Numbered from the stretch's first letter, positions 24,692 through 34,511 are shown. The stretch: DNA of 41,289 bases from Skermanella aerolata KACC 11604 (GCF_000936425.1 NZ_AVFK01000050.1:1-41289), one strand, 5' to 3'. Numbers and translations are program-made. Notes: generated by a model from the sequence alone, not told the origin.

Positions 24692-25009
24692 GAATCGGAG
24701 ATAAAGCTATACCGCATGCTGGATGATGGCGGATGGGAACTTATGGCGGGCATACGAAATCAGCTGTATCCAGGCAGATTATCGTCGCCGCTGTCGGAGC
24801 GCCACTGTTGCCGTGACATTACCGGCACAGCGACAGGTTTACTTCGAACGTAACGTAAGATTGTAGCGCCAGACATAGTTATACCGGAAGTATTCAGTCG
24901 CATGATAAGCAAAAGTGATATTGTAATATACTTTTGGAAAATAGTACCTTGTTAAGGTTCATTTGACTAGCAGTATGCTTGGTCAAGCTGAGAGGGAGTG
25001 TGGAAGGGA
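24692..25009. promoter_or_regulatory. AT-rich upstream region of the peptide-binding protein gene, with inverted repeat
   Basis: Roughly 320 bp. AAAAGTGATATT...AATATACTTTT (24911-24935) is an almost perfect AT-rich inverted repeat, about 75 bp before the start at 25010; it may be an operator or promoter structure. No gene is seen. Confidence 0.35.
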
Positions 25010-26902
25010 ATGCCTGATCTGGTCTGTCGGGTCTTCTTTTATCTGCTCCTCTTATTTTTGGCTGCCGCGGCGTCACTTGGCGCGACCCCAGCCTACTCGG
25101 TTGACCTGGTTGATCCTCTGGCTGGAAAAGAAACCCCGGATCCAGGCTTCGAAGGCATGAGAACACATACTCTGCGCGCTCTCACGATGCTTGACACGCC
25201 AAGGTACCCTGATGATTTCAACCATTTCATCTATGCGGAGCCAGGCGCCCCGAAGCAAGGAGCCCTGCGCACGGCCGAGGTCGGCACATTTCACAATCTG
25301 ACCCCCTTCATCCTTCAGCAAAGTAGCGTGCAGGTATGGCTTGTGTATGAGCAGCTCTTCACGTCGCCACGCGATGATCCGCTATCATCGTATCCCCTGA
25401 TTGCGCAAAGCGCTGAAATCGCGCAGGACAAATCGTTCGTCATATTCCATCTGAACCCTTTGGCGCGCTGGCACGATGGCATCCTCATCTCGTCAGAAGA
25501 TGTCGTGTTCACTTTCAAGACCTTGTGCAACCACGACAAAGCTATTCCCTACTTCCGCTCGGCATTTCGAGACGTCAAGAGTGTCGAAGCCATAGATCAA
25601 CATCAGGTAAAGTTTCATCTTTTTCCAGACAGCGAAATCAATCTTCCTTTTTTAATTGCGAGCATGCATATTTTACCCGCACATTATTACGAAACGAGAG
25701 AATTCGGCAAATCCTCGATGGAGCTTCCAGTAGGAAGCGGTCCATATCGTGTCAGCCAGGTGCTTCCCGGCCGCCGGATCGTTTATGAACGGGTCAGAGA
25801 CTACTGGGCGCGTGACCTGCCGACGCGGCGCGGACTGTACAACTTCGACCGATGGGTTGTTGACTACTATCGCGACACCAACGCCAAGGCCCAGGCGTTC
25901 ATGGCCGGTCTTTCCGACATCGTGTACGAATTCAACCCCATGCGCTGGCTCGCCTATGACGCCTTCCCGGACAAGGCGGAGCACCGGCTTATCAAAGTTC
26001 AATCCCGGCTCCAGGGTGCGCTGGGGAGCATGAACTTCGCGTTCAATCTGAGATGTCCTCCTTTCGACAACAGGCTGATTCGGGACGCGATCACGCAACT
26101 CTTCGACTTCGAATGGATCAACAGGGTCTTGATGGGCGGATGGGCCGAGCGCAATCACAGCCGGTTTCCCAATTCGGAACTGGCTGCCCAGAGCCACCCC
26201 TCAGCTGCGGAAATCGAGCTGCTCCTGCCCTGGAAGGGGAGTATCAGGGATGAGACGCTTCAGCGGGAATTCGCTCTTCCAGTCAGTGACGGCACTGGTT
26301 ATCAGCGTCAGCAACGTCGCAAGGCTTTCGAACTGTTCGCACAGGCGGGCTATGCTCTTCATCAAGGATCCTTGGTGAACGGTACAGGCAAGCCGCTGTC
26401 AGTCGAGATCATCACTGCGAGTTCAGATTTCCGGAACGTGGTCCTCGCTTTCGTCACCAGCCTCAGAAGAGCAGGCATCGATGCTCGCCTGCGGATCATC
26501 GACGTGCCTCAGTTCGAGAGACGATCCAGGGTGGATTTCGATTTCGACATGACCTTTCAGTTTTTCGGCACCACGGATCTTCCCGGCCCGGAGCAGGAGT
26601 TCTACTGGGGGTCGAGGTTTGCCTATGAGCGCTACACCGTCAATATTCCCGGCATCCAGGATCCCGTCGTCGATGACCTGATCGGCCGGATCAGACGCGC
26701 CACCTCCCGCAAGGAGCTGATCCCGGCTATCCGAGCCCTTGATCGTGTTATCGCATGGAATGAGTACCTGCTCTCGGGATGGTATATGGCCACTTCCCAC
26801 TACGCTTACTGGGACAGGTTCGGTCGGGCAGACGTCCGGTCGGAACAGGAAGCCGACCGGCCGCTGGGCTCCCCCGCTATCGAGGCTTGGTGGGCCAAGT
26901 GA
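25010..26902 (+). CDS. ABC transporter periplasmic solute-binding protein, family 5 (YejA-like)
   Basis: About 630 residues from the ATG at 25010 (or the GTG at 24998). A signal peptide (VCRVFFYLLLLFLAAAASLG) is followed by SBP_bac_5 landmarks: FNHFIYAEPGAPKQGALRT, VSTFHN-like GTFHNLTPFIL, WHDGILISSEDVVFTFKTL, and LPVGSGPYRV. The FNHFxYxxPxAPKxG opening points to the YejA (microcin C/peptide) group, which binds oligopeptides. No permease or ATPase genes follow, so it is an orphan binding protein here; it could also serve in signalling or with a distant transporter. Confidence 0.88.
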   Translation: MPDLVCRVFFYLLLLFLAAAASLGATPAYSVDLVDPLAGKETPDPGFEGMRTHTLRALTMLDTPRYPDDFNHFIYAEPGAPKQGALRTAEVGTFHNLTPFILQQSSVQVWLVYEQLFTSPRDDPLSSYPLIAQSAEIAQDKSFVIFHLNPLARWHDGILISSEDVVFTFKTLCNHDKAIPYFRSAFRDVKSVEAIDQHQVKFHLFPDSEINLPFLIASMHILPAHYYETREFGKSSMELPVGSGPYRVSQVLPGRRIVYERVRDYWARDLPTRRGLYNFDRWVVDYYRDTNAKAQAFMAGLSDIVYEFNPMRWLAYDAFPDKAEHRLIKVQSRLQGALGSMNFAFNLRCPPFDNRLIRDAITQLFDFEWINRVLMGGWAERNHSRFPNSELAAQSHPSAAEIELLLPWKGSIRDETLQREFALPVSDGTGYQRQQRRKAFELFAQAGYALHQGSLVNGTGKPLSVEIITASSDFRNVVLAFVTSLRRAGIDARLRIIDVPQFERRSRVDFDFDMTFQFFGTTDLPGPEQEFYWGSRFAYERYTVNIPGIQDPVVDDLIGRIRRATSRKELIPAIRALDRVIAWNEYLLSGWYMATSHYAYWDRFGRADVRSEQEADRPLGSPAIEAWWAK

Positions 26903-27030
26903 AACAGGAGGCTCTTACAACCTGCTAAAGGAAAGCGCCCGTCTCTCCGGCACAAGCCGGATAAGATGTCGCCAGAGTTGCTGCGGCGCAACAACACCGA
27001 TGCCATCGCTCTCCTGATCCGAGGCTCGTC

Positions 27031-28683
27031 ATGCGTTCCTTGCCACAAGCCGCAGCTTTGCTTTGCAATCGGGTAGCCGTGGCGGCAGGTTTCATCATTG
27101 TTGCTGTCATCGTCCGGGCGCCGGCGCTGCTTTATTCCGTTCTCAACTATGATGAGAGCATGTATCTGCTGATGGGGCTGGAGTTCGCGCGCGGGCATCT
27201 GCCATACACGACCATCTGCGACTTGAAGCCGTTCGGCCTGTTCGCGCTGGCAACGCCTTTCGCGGCTTCGCCGTTCGACCCAGTGATCTCCAGCCGTATC
27301 GGAGCCAGCGTTGTCGTTGGGTTGACCGCTTACCTGCTGTGCCGGGTCTCGAGTCTGCTGTTCAGCGATGAGCGGCGGCTGATCGGCACCAGTGCTGGCT
27401 TGGGCTACATTGTCTTCAGCCTGGTCAACGGCGGCATGGCGTTTCAGGGTGAAATCTTCCACACGGCCTGCGCGGTGCTGGCTCTGCTGCTGATCCTGCG
27501 GGCCATTCACCATCGACTGCCGCCGAGCCTCGCACCCATGATCGCTGCCGGGCTAACGCTCGGGATCGGCATCCAGATCAAGCAATCCGTGCTGTTCGAC
27601 ATGCTGGCCTTTCTGACTGGCTTTTTCATTCTGACGGCCCCGAACTGGCAGAGTTTGCGCCATCACGCGCGAGCAAACCTCCGGCCTTTGATCGCGCTGG
27701 GTCTCGCCCTCCCGCTTCCAACCCTGGCTGTGATGGCGCTCTATGCCGGCACTGGCCACTGGGAGGCCTGGGTCGCCGCCAACATCACGGCGCACTCCGC
27801 GTTCTACACGGGAGACCGTGAGTTGGCTTGGCTGCCAGCTCTGTGGTCCGTGGCGGAACAGGCGCCGCTCTGGATCGGCGGACTACTAGCGGCTGTTTTC
27901 GTTCGCCAGCTGACGTTCAGCGGGCGAGAGTTCCGAGCGACCGTCTTCCTTGGTGTATGGGTTTTTGCCATCGTCCTGTGCCAATTGTTTCTGCGTATCG
28001 CTTCTGATCATTACTTCCTGCAGTTCCTGCCCCCGCTCAGCCTGCTTGGCGGTCTGGTGATCGGACGCGGCCTGCTGATGTATTTGCCCAGCCGGCGTCA
28101 TGTTGGAGTGACACTGGCCATGCTGGTGGGACTCACCCTGTTCGCGGTGGCCAAGAACCCGATCATGCACAGCTTCCACATCGTCAAGGACCGGCTCGCC
28201 GGCGACACCTGGGCGGGCGACACTCCCCGACGCGTCACGGCCGATCTCAAACCCCTACTCAAGCCGGATGATGCGATCTACGTCGTCGGCTTCCAGCCGG
28301 CAATCTACTATCTGACCGGCGCGGTGATCCCGACCCGGTTTGCTTTTACCGGCATGCCGAGCTTCCTTCAGCCAGGACGCGATGGCTGCCGCTGGATCGA
28401 GCCCGCTGTTGAAATGCGGCGCATTCTCGACAACCTGCCGCGGTTCATCGTGGTCGAGCGTGGAATTTTCTACGCCGAGATGCCCTTGGATGTGCGTCGA
28501 CTGTTGGACGAGCGGCTGATCCGGGATTACCGGGTCCGCGCCCGATATGAACAGCACTTCGCGCATCAGCTTTACCCATTCGAACGGTTTGTCATGAACG
28601 GCGGCGCACCAGCAGACGTGTATGAACTGCGGGATGAACCGCGCGCCCGCGCGCCTGTCAACTGGCCAAAGGAAGCTGAGTGA
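27031..28683 (+). CDS. Membrane glycosyltransferase, GT39/ArnT-like (PMT-type)
   Basis: 550 residues with about ten membrane helices. The first periplasmic loop carries NYDESMYLLMGLEFARGHLPY and DLKPFGLF, the DE-x-x-Y...G-x-x-PY...KP pattern of the GT-C superfamily (the Asp-Glu pair binds the metal or lipid-phosphate donor). A C-terminal periplasmic domain follows (DDAIYVVGFQPAIYYLTG). It would transfer a sugar from an undecaprenyl- or dolichyl-like carrier to a lipid or protein. Its stop overlaps the ATG of the next frame (TGATG), showing that another gene once followed in an operon. Confidence 0.8.
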   Translation: MRSLPQAAALLCNRVAVAAGFIIVAVIVRAPALLYSVLNYDESMYLLMGLEFARGHLPYTTICDLKPFGLFALATPFAASPFDPVISSRIGASVVVGLTAYLLCRVSSLLFSDERRLIGTSAGLGYIVFSLVNGGMAFQGEIFHTACAVLALLLILRAIHHRLPPSLAPMIAAGLTLGIGIQIKQSVLFDMLAFLTGFFILTAPNWQSLRHHARANLRPLIALGLALPLPTLAVMALYAGTGHWEAWVAANITAHSAFYTGDRELAWLPALWSVAEQAPLWIGGLLAAVFVRQLTFSGREFRATVFLGVWVFAIVLCQLFLRIASDHYFLQFLPPLSLLGGLVIGRGLLMYLPSRRHVGVTLAMLVGLTLFAVAKNPIMHSFHIVKDRLAGDTWAGDTPRRVTADLKPLLKPDDAIYVVGFQPAIYYLTGAVIPTRFAFTGMPSFLQPGRDGCRWIEPAVEMRRILDNLPRFIVVERGIFYAEMPLDVRRLLDERLIRDYRVRARYEQHFAHQLYPFERFVMNGGAPADVYELRDEPRARAPVNWPKEAE

Positions 28684-28784
28684 TGCACGATCCCGAAGTT
28701 GATTTTGATACAGGGCCGCTGATTGCCCCGGCTGGAGATGTCAGCCAGTTAGAGGGGCATTGGTGCAGGAAGGCCCAGGACTAG
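28683..28784 (+). pseudogene. N-terminal stub of a gene disrupted by the second IS cluster
   Basis: Starts at an ATG overlapping the glycosyltransferase stop by one base and reads MHDPEVDFDTGPLIAPAGDV then SQL. Homology to the recombinase fragment on the other strand begins near 28749, so the original gene is cut after about 22 codons. A possible C-terminal remnant of the same gene is the frame at 31200-31406. Identity unknown. Confidence 0.4.
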
Positions 28785-29063
28785 GCCGACGCGACCGAGG
28801 CTGACCTCGGCGACCAGCCTCTGGAAACCGGGTCGCCCCTCCACTGAGGTGCCGGAGCGACCAAGGTTATCATCGATGATTTCGACGCGCTCGCGTGGCC
28901 ATCCGAGCTCCAGAGCACGTTCCACCAGCCCATATTGGAGACGAGTCGATTCCTGATGGCGCTCGACCTGCTGGAGCGTTGACTGGCGCACGTAGACCAG
29001 GGCCAGACGATCACGGTGACGGCTGCGGATCTTGTCCGTCGGAGTTGGGATCATGCCGGTCAT
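28749..29063 (-). pseudogene. Serine recombinase N-terminal fragment
   Basis: About 104 residues: LALVYVRQST (catalytic Ser), QESTRLQYGLVERALELGWP, IIDDNLGRSGTS, GFQRLVAEVSLGRVGLVLG. The sequence stops before the second half of the catalytic domain and lacks the recombinase and zinc ribbon domains. It is a different copy from the one at 19.3-20.5 kb. Confidence 0.75.
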
Positions 29064-29202
29064 GGCAATCCTCCTCCGCTGCCGCGCCGGCTTCCATCTG
29101 CCGACGGACCAGGTGGCCGATCAGAACCGCAAGTTTCCGTCGCCGCTGTGCCGGCAGGCGCGGCCATGCCATTCGGCTCGGCTACACAGTGTTGTTCATT
29201 TC

Positions 29203-29385
29203 GATGCTCGGATGCCCAGCGCACCAGAGCCCGCCTCAATCAAGGCGCGGAACATGGCCGAGACCATCATCGGCCATATCAAGAAGTTCTCTTCCCTCAA
29301 TCTGTCCAAGCATCGATCCGTCATCAACGCCTTCGTTCACATCATCGCGGCCATTACCACCTACCAGATCAACGGACTTGGTTAG
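29203..29385 (+). pseudogene. Transposase C-terminal fragment (IS982/IS5-like)
   Basis: Reads ASIKARNMAETIIGHIKKFS followed by SLNLSKHRSVINAFVHIIAAITTYQI. The E-x-x-x-G-x-I-K...KHRS...AxxTYQI pattern is that of the last helix of DDE transposases, with the catalytic Glu in AETI. No N-terminal part is present. Exact family uncertain. Confidence 0.5.
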
Positions 29386-29459
29386 TTTCCCCGGTTGGTG
29401 TGTGTGACGATCTGACGTGAGGGCTTCCCTTGATGAGGGTCGGCATGTTTGGCTAACGG

Positions 29460-31066
29460 CATGTCAGTTCCGCCGCTTCCAGACCTGGACGCCCTGTCCC
29501 CGACGAGCTGAAGAAGCTGGTGGTTCAGCTTTTGGTCGAAGTGACAGCGTTGCGCGAGGAGAACCAGGAACTGCGCGTGGAAAACGCTCGACTGAAGGAT
29601 CTGCCGAAGAAATCGAAGCTGGCACCCGGCGGCATGGACAAGGCAACGGAATCGGATAAACGGGCCAGGACCAAGGAAGCACGCCGGCAGCGGCACAAAC
29701 GGCAGAGTGGCCGGCGCACCCCGCCGGTGACCGAGGAGCGAACCCTTGCCGTCGAGGCCCTGGCCGGCTCGCGGCGCCGCGGCTTCGAACCCTTCACCGG
29801 GCAGGATCTGATCCTGACGCCGCAGGTCATCCGCTTTCGCCGCGAGCGCTGGGTGACACCGGAGGGTCAGGAGATCACAACACCGCTGCCGCCTGAAGTG
29901 AGTGGCCAATTTGGCCCCGGGATCGTGCGCTATGTCCTGATGCAGCACGTCCAGGGACAGGTGACGGTGGAGCGTCTGCACGCCCAATTGAAAAGCCTGG
30001 ACGTGCGCATTTCGAAGGGCCAGATCATCACCATCCTGACCGCCAGCAAAGATGCTTTCTATGCTGAGAAGGACGCCATCCTGGAGGCCGGGCTGGCAAC
30101 CGCGCGCTGGGTGACGGTCGATGGGCCGCAGGCAACGCCCTCCGGGCGGTACACGCAGCCCGCCACGCCGGGCACGATGAATACACCAACCACATCGGCA
30201 ATGGCCACTTCGCCTGGTTCGCCACCCGCCCGTCGAAGAGCCGGCTGAACTTCCTGGACCTGCTGCGCGCCGGCCATCCCGACTTCGTCATCAATGCCAC
30301 GGCGCTGGCCTACCTGGTTGAACACGGCGTGTGAAAGCATCGTCGCCGCTCTGCTCACCGCCGGATCTCAAAGCTTTGACGATGATGCGGCATGGCAGGC
30401 TTACCTGGACAGCTTCGGCCTCGGCACCGGTCATCGGCGGCGGGCACCGAGGCGGCCCTGGTCGGTGCCATCGTCGCCCTCGGCCTGCTGAGCCACACGG
30501 TGATCATCTCCGATGATGCCGGTCAGTTCGACGTTTTCCAGCACGCCCTGTGCTGGATCCATGCCGAGCGCCATCTCCACCGGATCATCTGCGTCACCGA
30601 CGAGCAGCACCGTCTGGTCTCCGTGCAGCGTCAGCTGGTTTGGTGGTTCTACGCCGAGCTCAAGCTCTACAAAGACAATCCCACAGCCACTCGCCGAACG
30701 GCGTTGAGGCAGCGGTTTGATCGGATCTTCACCCGGGTCACCGGCTTCGCCGACCTCGACGAGGCCGTCGCCCGTACCCTTGCCAACAAGGACGAACTGC
30801 TGCTTGTGCTCGACCGCCCAGACATCCCGCTGCATATCAACGGCTCGGAGAACGACGTCCGCAGCTTCGTCACCAAACGCAAAGTCTCCGGCAAGACCCG
30901 CTCCGCAGTCGGCAAGCAGGCCCGGGACACCTTTCTCAGCCTGCTGAAAACCTGCTCCAAGCTCGCCATTTCGTTCTGGGACTACCTGGGCGCCAGACTC
31001 AAAATCCCGGACGCCGAGCGCGTGCCCTGGCTCCCCGATCTCATCCGGCAGAACGTTTCGGCATAG
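29460..31066 (+). pseudogene. IS66-family transposase (TnpC) with several frameshifts
   Basis: From the ATG at 29460 (MSVPPLPDLDALSP) a one-base shift near 29500 leads to LKKLVVQLLVEVTALREENQ and on to the zinc/helical N-domain and DDE region (GQVTVERLHAQLKSLDVRIS, WVTVD). A shift at about 30120-30150 passes to HIGNGHFAWFATRPSKSRLN; a stop follows, then SQSFDDDAAWQAYLDSFGLG, then a frame from 30430 with LVGAIVALGLLSHTVIISDD, CWIHAERHLHRI, HINGSENDVRSFVTKRKVSG and KTCSKLAISFWDYLGARL. The whole length is still recognisable, so decay is recent. No TnpA/TnpB partners are seen. Confidence 0.85.
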
Positions 31067-31344
31067 CCCAACTCACAACGCCATGACCGCTATCTGCCGG
31101 CGAAACTGACCAAGTCCCAGATCAACCCGATCAAGCCAAAGCGCAACCTTCAGCCCCGCTATCAGCTCGAAACAACAGCCTGAAAACTCCTTATCGGGTG
31201 AAGCATTTGCCACGCTATGCGTCAAAGACATCGGCCCCGCCGGCTGCTTCGCCGAGGGTGCCGCGCTGAGCCTGGGAGAGATCGCCGGCAGGACCGATGC
31301 CCTGGGCTGGACCGTGCCGCATCCCGACGTTTCTCAGGCGTTTC
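31067..31344. other. Region between IS66 remnant and acyltransferase gene
   Basis: About 280 bp. The first 120 bp reads as a tail frame (HDRYLPAKLTKSQINPIKPK, ending at a TGA near 31183), probably belonging to a lost mobile element. The rest is the open remnant described at 31200-31406. No promoter or terminator recognised. Confidence 0.4.
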
Positions 31345-31406
31345 TCAACGGCCGCCCTGAAGACGCGGCGTTAGGGACGGCCCTCCCGAGCGGCCGCCAC
31401 GGATGA
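31200..31406 (+). pseudogene. C-terminal remnant of an unidentified gene
   Basis: An open frame without start reads EAFATLCVKDIGPAGCFAEG then AALSLGEIAGRTDALGWTVP, ending at TGA 31404-31406 and overlapping the acyltransferase 3' end on the other strand by about 60 bases. The composition is protein-like, so it may be the C-terminus of the gene whose start lies at 28683, split by the IS cluster. This is inference from order and strand only. Confidence 0.3.
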
Positions 31407-32505
31407 CCCCGTTGAACAGGAACTTGAGCGTCTCGCTTCGGCTCACCACGGCATGAACGCAGAACGACGCCACCATGGCCGCGACGACTATGGCAACGAA
31501 CTCGACCAGGACAGGCCACTCGACATAGGTGAAAGCCAACCCGAACCAGCAGACGAACATCATGTGAAACAGGTAGACGACCATCGAAGCCTCCACCATT
31601 TTCCTAGTAAGGTCGGTCGAACGATTGAACCACCGCCGGGCGACGCAGAGAAGGACATGGGCGGACAGGATGCCGGCGATGGGCGTCAGGAAATAGCTTG
31701 CCGCCTTGGATACCGGCTCCCCCCTCGGCTCCACCAGCGTCAGGATCAGGCATGCAACGGCTGCCGCGCACCATGACGGCAAGTGGATCGTGGTGAATCG
31801 CTCCAGCCAGTCTGGGCGGTAGGCAAGAGCGGCGCCCAGAACAAAGAAGGGAGCGAAGGCCACCGTCCGTATCGACTGCACCATGCCCGAAAACAGGATA
31901 TTGACGTCGAGCATGCTGCCGATGGTCGCTGCGCCAACAACGCCGGAACCGGCCAGGATCAACGCCAGCGCGGCGCTTTTCCAGTCGCGGCCGATCAGGT
32001 CCAGCACCCTGTCGGACACACGGCCGAGCCGAAGCCTGCCGCCGTATCTCCACCCTAGGGCAAGCAGCGATGAATAGATCAGCAGATCGCCAAGGAACCA
32101 TAACTGCTCGATCCAGTGCCCGCCCGGAGAAGACAGCCTCGCCAGCCAGTCCTGCCAAGCGTTCGGCAGACCATGATCGGCAATGGCGCCCGCCAGCATC
32201 TGCCAGGGGTTGACCAGGAGAGCCACGCTGATCAGGGGCACGCTCAGCCGGATGAACCTGCTCTTCAGCCAGACGCCTTCGCCCTGCTTCCCGATCATCA
32301 GCATGGCGAAAAACCCGGAGATGATCATGAAGGCCGGCATTCTGAACGTGTGGGTGAACTGGAACACCCAGGTCAAAATGAAGGAGGTCTCGACCGAAAA
32401 GACGATCCAGTCGATGTTGGCGGAGTAGATCATGCCTGCATGGTAGGGAATACCCAGGAACATCAGAAAAGCTCTGAGCTGATCCAGGTAATGTTTCCGT
32501 TCCAT
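31345..32505 (-). CDS. Acyltransferase 3 family membrane protein (OpgC-like)
   Basis: 386 residues from the ATG at 32505 (MERKHYLDQLRAFLMFLG); the upstream in-frame ATG at 32580 adds an Arg-rich non-membrane leader and is less likely. About ten membrane helices. The family-typical N-terminus YLDQLRAFLMFLGIPYHAG has the catalytic-type His in helix 1, followed by FRMPAFMIISGFF and IRLSVPL. These proteins O-acylate periplasmic or surface sugars such as glucans, LPS or exopolysaccharide, using acyl-CoA or succinyl donors. A functional partner could be the GT39-like enzyme at 27 kb. Exact substrate unknown. Confidence 0.85.
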   Translation of the reverse strand: MERKHYLDQLRAFLMFLGIPYHAGMIYSANIDWIVFSVETSFILTWVFQFTHTFRMPAFMIISGFFAMLMIGKQGEGVWLKSRFIRLSVPLISVALLVNPWQMLAGAIADHGLPNAWQDWLARLSSPGGHWIEQLWFLGDLLIYSSLLALGWRYGGRLRLGRVSDRVLDLIGRDWKSAALALILAGSGVVGAATIGSMLDVNILFSGMVQSIRTVAFAPFFVLGAALAYRPDWLERFTTIHLPSWCAAAVACLILTLVEPRGEPVSKAASYFLTPIAGILSAHVLLCVARRWFNRSTDLTRKMVEASMVVYLFHMMFVCWFGLAFTYVEWPVLVEFVAIVVAAMVASFCVHAVVSRSETLKFLFNGVIRGGRSGGPSLTPRLQGGR

Positions 32506-32678
32506 TCGATCATTCCGGCATTGGCAGAAGACGGACGGCAGGCGGCGTCGTAGCCTGCCAGCCCTCCGAGTGTAAAACAACCAGCTTAAACGCTCGTGGC
32601 GTCTCTACTGCGAATGTCCAGACCCGTTAACCGAATAGCGGAGTAATCGGCGCGATCGAAGGGCTTGCTTGGTTTTCC

Positions 32679-33005
32679 TTACCGAACCGGTTCACGGCCG
32701 GAATATGCCGAGTCGAAGACTGGAACCATCTCATTACCGAAGGGATCGAGTTGGGGAGCGGCAGACTCCCAGGTCATTCGGGATGCCGGCACCGCTTTCG
32801 TGGCATCCGCATCGCCCCGCGCCATGCCTTCGATGCCGCCGGCGTCCACCCTGGCGACCTGCGCGATCATCTCTTCTACGTCTATCTCTTCTACGGCTTG
32901 TCCGCCGCTGTCGGGTGCCGCCATTCCCGCAAAGCCCAGTCCAGCGGACAGCGCCACGGACAGCACGACACCCCTCACAATGTTTTTTCGAACCATCTTC
33001 AGCAT
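32679..33005 (-). CDS. Small exported protein of unknown function
   Basis: 108 residues from the ATG at 33005, preferred because GAGG lies 7 bases upstream. Signal peptide MLKMVRKNIVRGVVLSVALS, with cleavage near GFAGMAA. The mature part is acidic at first (AVEEIDVEEMIAQVARVD) then more mixed, with no cysteines and no known domain. The IS21-like relic begins about 60 bp upstream, so part of its promoter region may have been replaced. Confidence 0.55.
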   Translation of the reverse strand: MLKMVRKNIVRGVVLSVALSAGLGFAGMAAPDSGGQAVEEIDVEEMIAQVARVDAGGIEGMARGDADATKAVPASRMTWESAAPQLDPFGNEMVPVFDSAYSGREPVR

Positions 33006-33067
33006 AGCCGAACCTCGCAAACAAAGGTGACAGGCTGATTAGTATCACTGCTGAAGATGGCCCGATC

Positions 33068-33838
33068 TGTAACCTGGGCGACATTTGGGAGTTTTGTTTT
33101 ACCGGGGCTCCCAACGGGCCGGGCGGCTACTTCCCATATGTCCCGAACTGTTCCCTGAATTCCGCCTGAGTTCGAGGCCATGGCAGGTGAATGCCTTGAA
33201 ATTGCCGTTCGGACAGGGTGAGGGTGCTGGCGCGTCGATTTCCCGATGCAGCGGAAGCCGAGCGGGCTGCCTGCCCCGCCGCCGCCTTTGCCATAAGCCT
33301 CAAGGCATCCTTGGATCCCGCCAACCATGACGCCCGGGATAATGCGCCCAGTCGACCTGGGCCCGCGCCCCGGCGGGCATCTCCACCCGGCGCCGCGCCC
33401 GCACGCGGGAGCTGGTTATCTCCGCACCCAGTAGCGCTGGACCGAGCGCAAGCTGCCGGCATAATCGTGTTCGCCGACCAGCCAGTGGTGCAACGCCGCC
33501 AGATTGAGCCGTCCTCCTGGGCAGCGCGCCAGGTCTCGATGGCCTCGGCCACCGCTTCTGCCCGGAAAAGCTGGCGTGAGCACCCGTCCACCGCGCTCAA
33601 GTGCAACCGTTCCAGGTGATACCGGACCGTTCTTTCCGTCACGTCCAGGAGCCGGGCAATGTCGCTCGTCATCGTGCCACGCGACGAGAGAACCTTGATT
33701 ATCATGCGAGCCTCCGTGTCCAGACGGCCCATTCCTCCCTCCAAACCGCTTGTCCTTGCGGCGGGAGTATGTTGGCCGGAGGCGTCACCTCGTAAATCTG
33801 GGTGTCGCCTTATCCGGAGACTGAACTGTCGCCTTACA
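33068..33838. mobile_element. IS21-like element relic
   Basis: About 770 bp containing a broken istA. One end (33827-33838, read inward on the minus strand) is TGTAAGGCGACA; the other end (33068-33083) is TGTAACCTGGGCGACA, the same motif with a 4-base insertion. TGTCGCCTTA occurs twice at the right end (33803-33812 and 33827-33836), like the multiple terminal repeats of IS21 elements. istB and most of istA are missing. Confidence 0.6.
33127..33732 (-). pseudogene. istA transposase remnant (IS21 family), frameshifted
   Basis: Starts MGRLDTEARMIIKVLSSRGT with a helix-turn-helix (MTSDIARLLDVTERTVRYHL). A shift near 33500 leads to NLAALHHWLVGEHDYAGSLR and SVQRYWVRR, then another to RVRARRRVEMPAGARAQVDW, the classical start of the IS21 catalytic core. 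The DDE core itself is absent; a final short piece (RQFQGIHLPWPRTQAEFREQ) follows directly. The element cannot transpose. Confidence 0.7.
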
Positions 33839-33857
33839 GACCCCAAGCCTGCTCGCA

Positions 33858-34304
33858 TTGGCCACCTCGACCGCCTCGACCGGCGACCGGGGCGACCACG
33901 ATCGCCTGGGCAGTGGGTCGGACTCGATCCAGGCGGCCCTGACAGCGGTGAAGTCCCAGGACCCCCTCGTATTCGTCGGGTCGCTCTCCTACGCCGCCAA
34001 CCTAGAGGACAAGGAAGCCGGCCGGACCGTTGATCCGGGCAATCAGGTCGGGGTCAACCTAAGCTCGATCCTAGCCGTCAGCCCAGAAACCTCGCTGGGT
34101 TTCGGCGTTGAGTTGAGCTTTTCCAACGAGACGGATGTGGATGGTCAGGAGATCGCAGGGTCAGACGGCCTCAGTGGCGTCCTGGAACTTGGTCTTGGGA
34201 CAGTTCTGACGCCCAGCACACTCCTGAGCATCACGGCCGGAATGGGATTCACCGAGGATGCCCCGGACTTCCGACTGGGTTTCTCGCTGCCGATCCGGTT
34301 CTGA
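33858..34304 (+). pseudogene. C-terminal fragment of an outer-membrane beta-barrel (transporter-like) protein
   Basis: 148 codons. Residues 25-148 consist of alternating amphipathic strands (QVGVNLSSILAVSPETSLGF, VLELGLGTVLTPSTLLSITA) and end in GFSLPIRF, with the terminal Phe recognised by the BAM machinery. No start codon with a ribosome site and no signal peptide are present, and the relic IS21 end lies 20 bp upstream, so the N-terminal part was lost with the IS event. Family: probably a porin-like or MetA-pathway-type barrel, not resolved. Confidence 0.6.
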
Positions 34305-34403
34305 TCCGGTAAAAACCACCATCGATTCATTATACTTTCTTGGTTTAATTTGGGTCGTTAACGTCGAAGCAGGATGGAGCGGATGAACTAGGGCGGAATC
34401 GGA

Positions 34404-34511
34404 ATGAAAGACATTGTCGTGATAGCCCTGCTCTTCGCCGCGGTGGCGGTAGGATCTAGCTATGCGTTCACAATGGCGACCCACCTCCTCTTGAGGTTAT
34501 TTGGAATTTAG
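34404..34511 (+). CDS. Possible 35-residue membrane microprotein
   Basis: MKDIVVIALLFAAVAVGSSY then AFTMATHLLLRLFGI. A single hydrophobic helix, with a purine-rich GGGCGGAATCGGA just before the ATG. It lies between the barrel remnant and the sensor kinase gene and has no known relative that I recognise. Short size makes it uncertain. Confidence 0.35.
   Translation: MKDIVVIALLFAAVAVGSSYAFTMATHLLLRLFGI

Noticed and set aside
26806-27513. 235-codon minus-strand frame covering the gap between SBP and GT39 genes
   Set aside because: Composition (Gln/Arg/His-rich) is that of an antisense frame, and the plus-strand genes fully account for the region.
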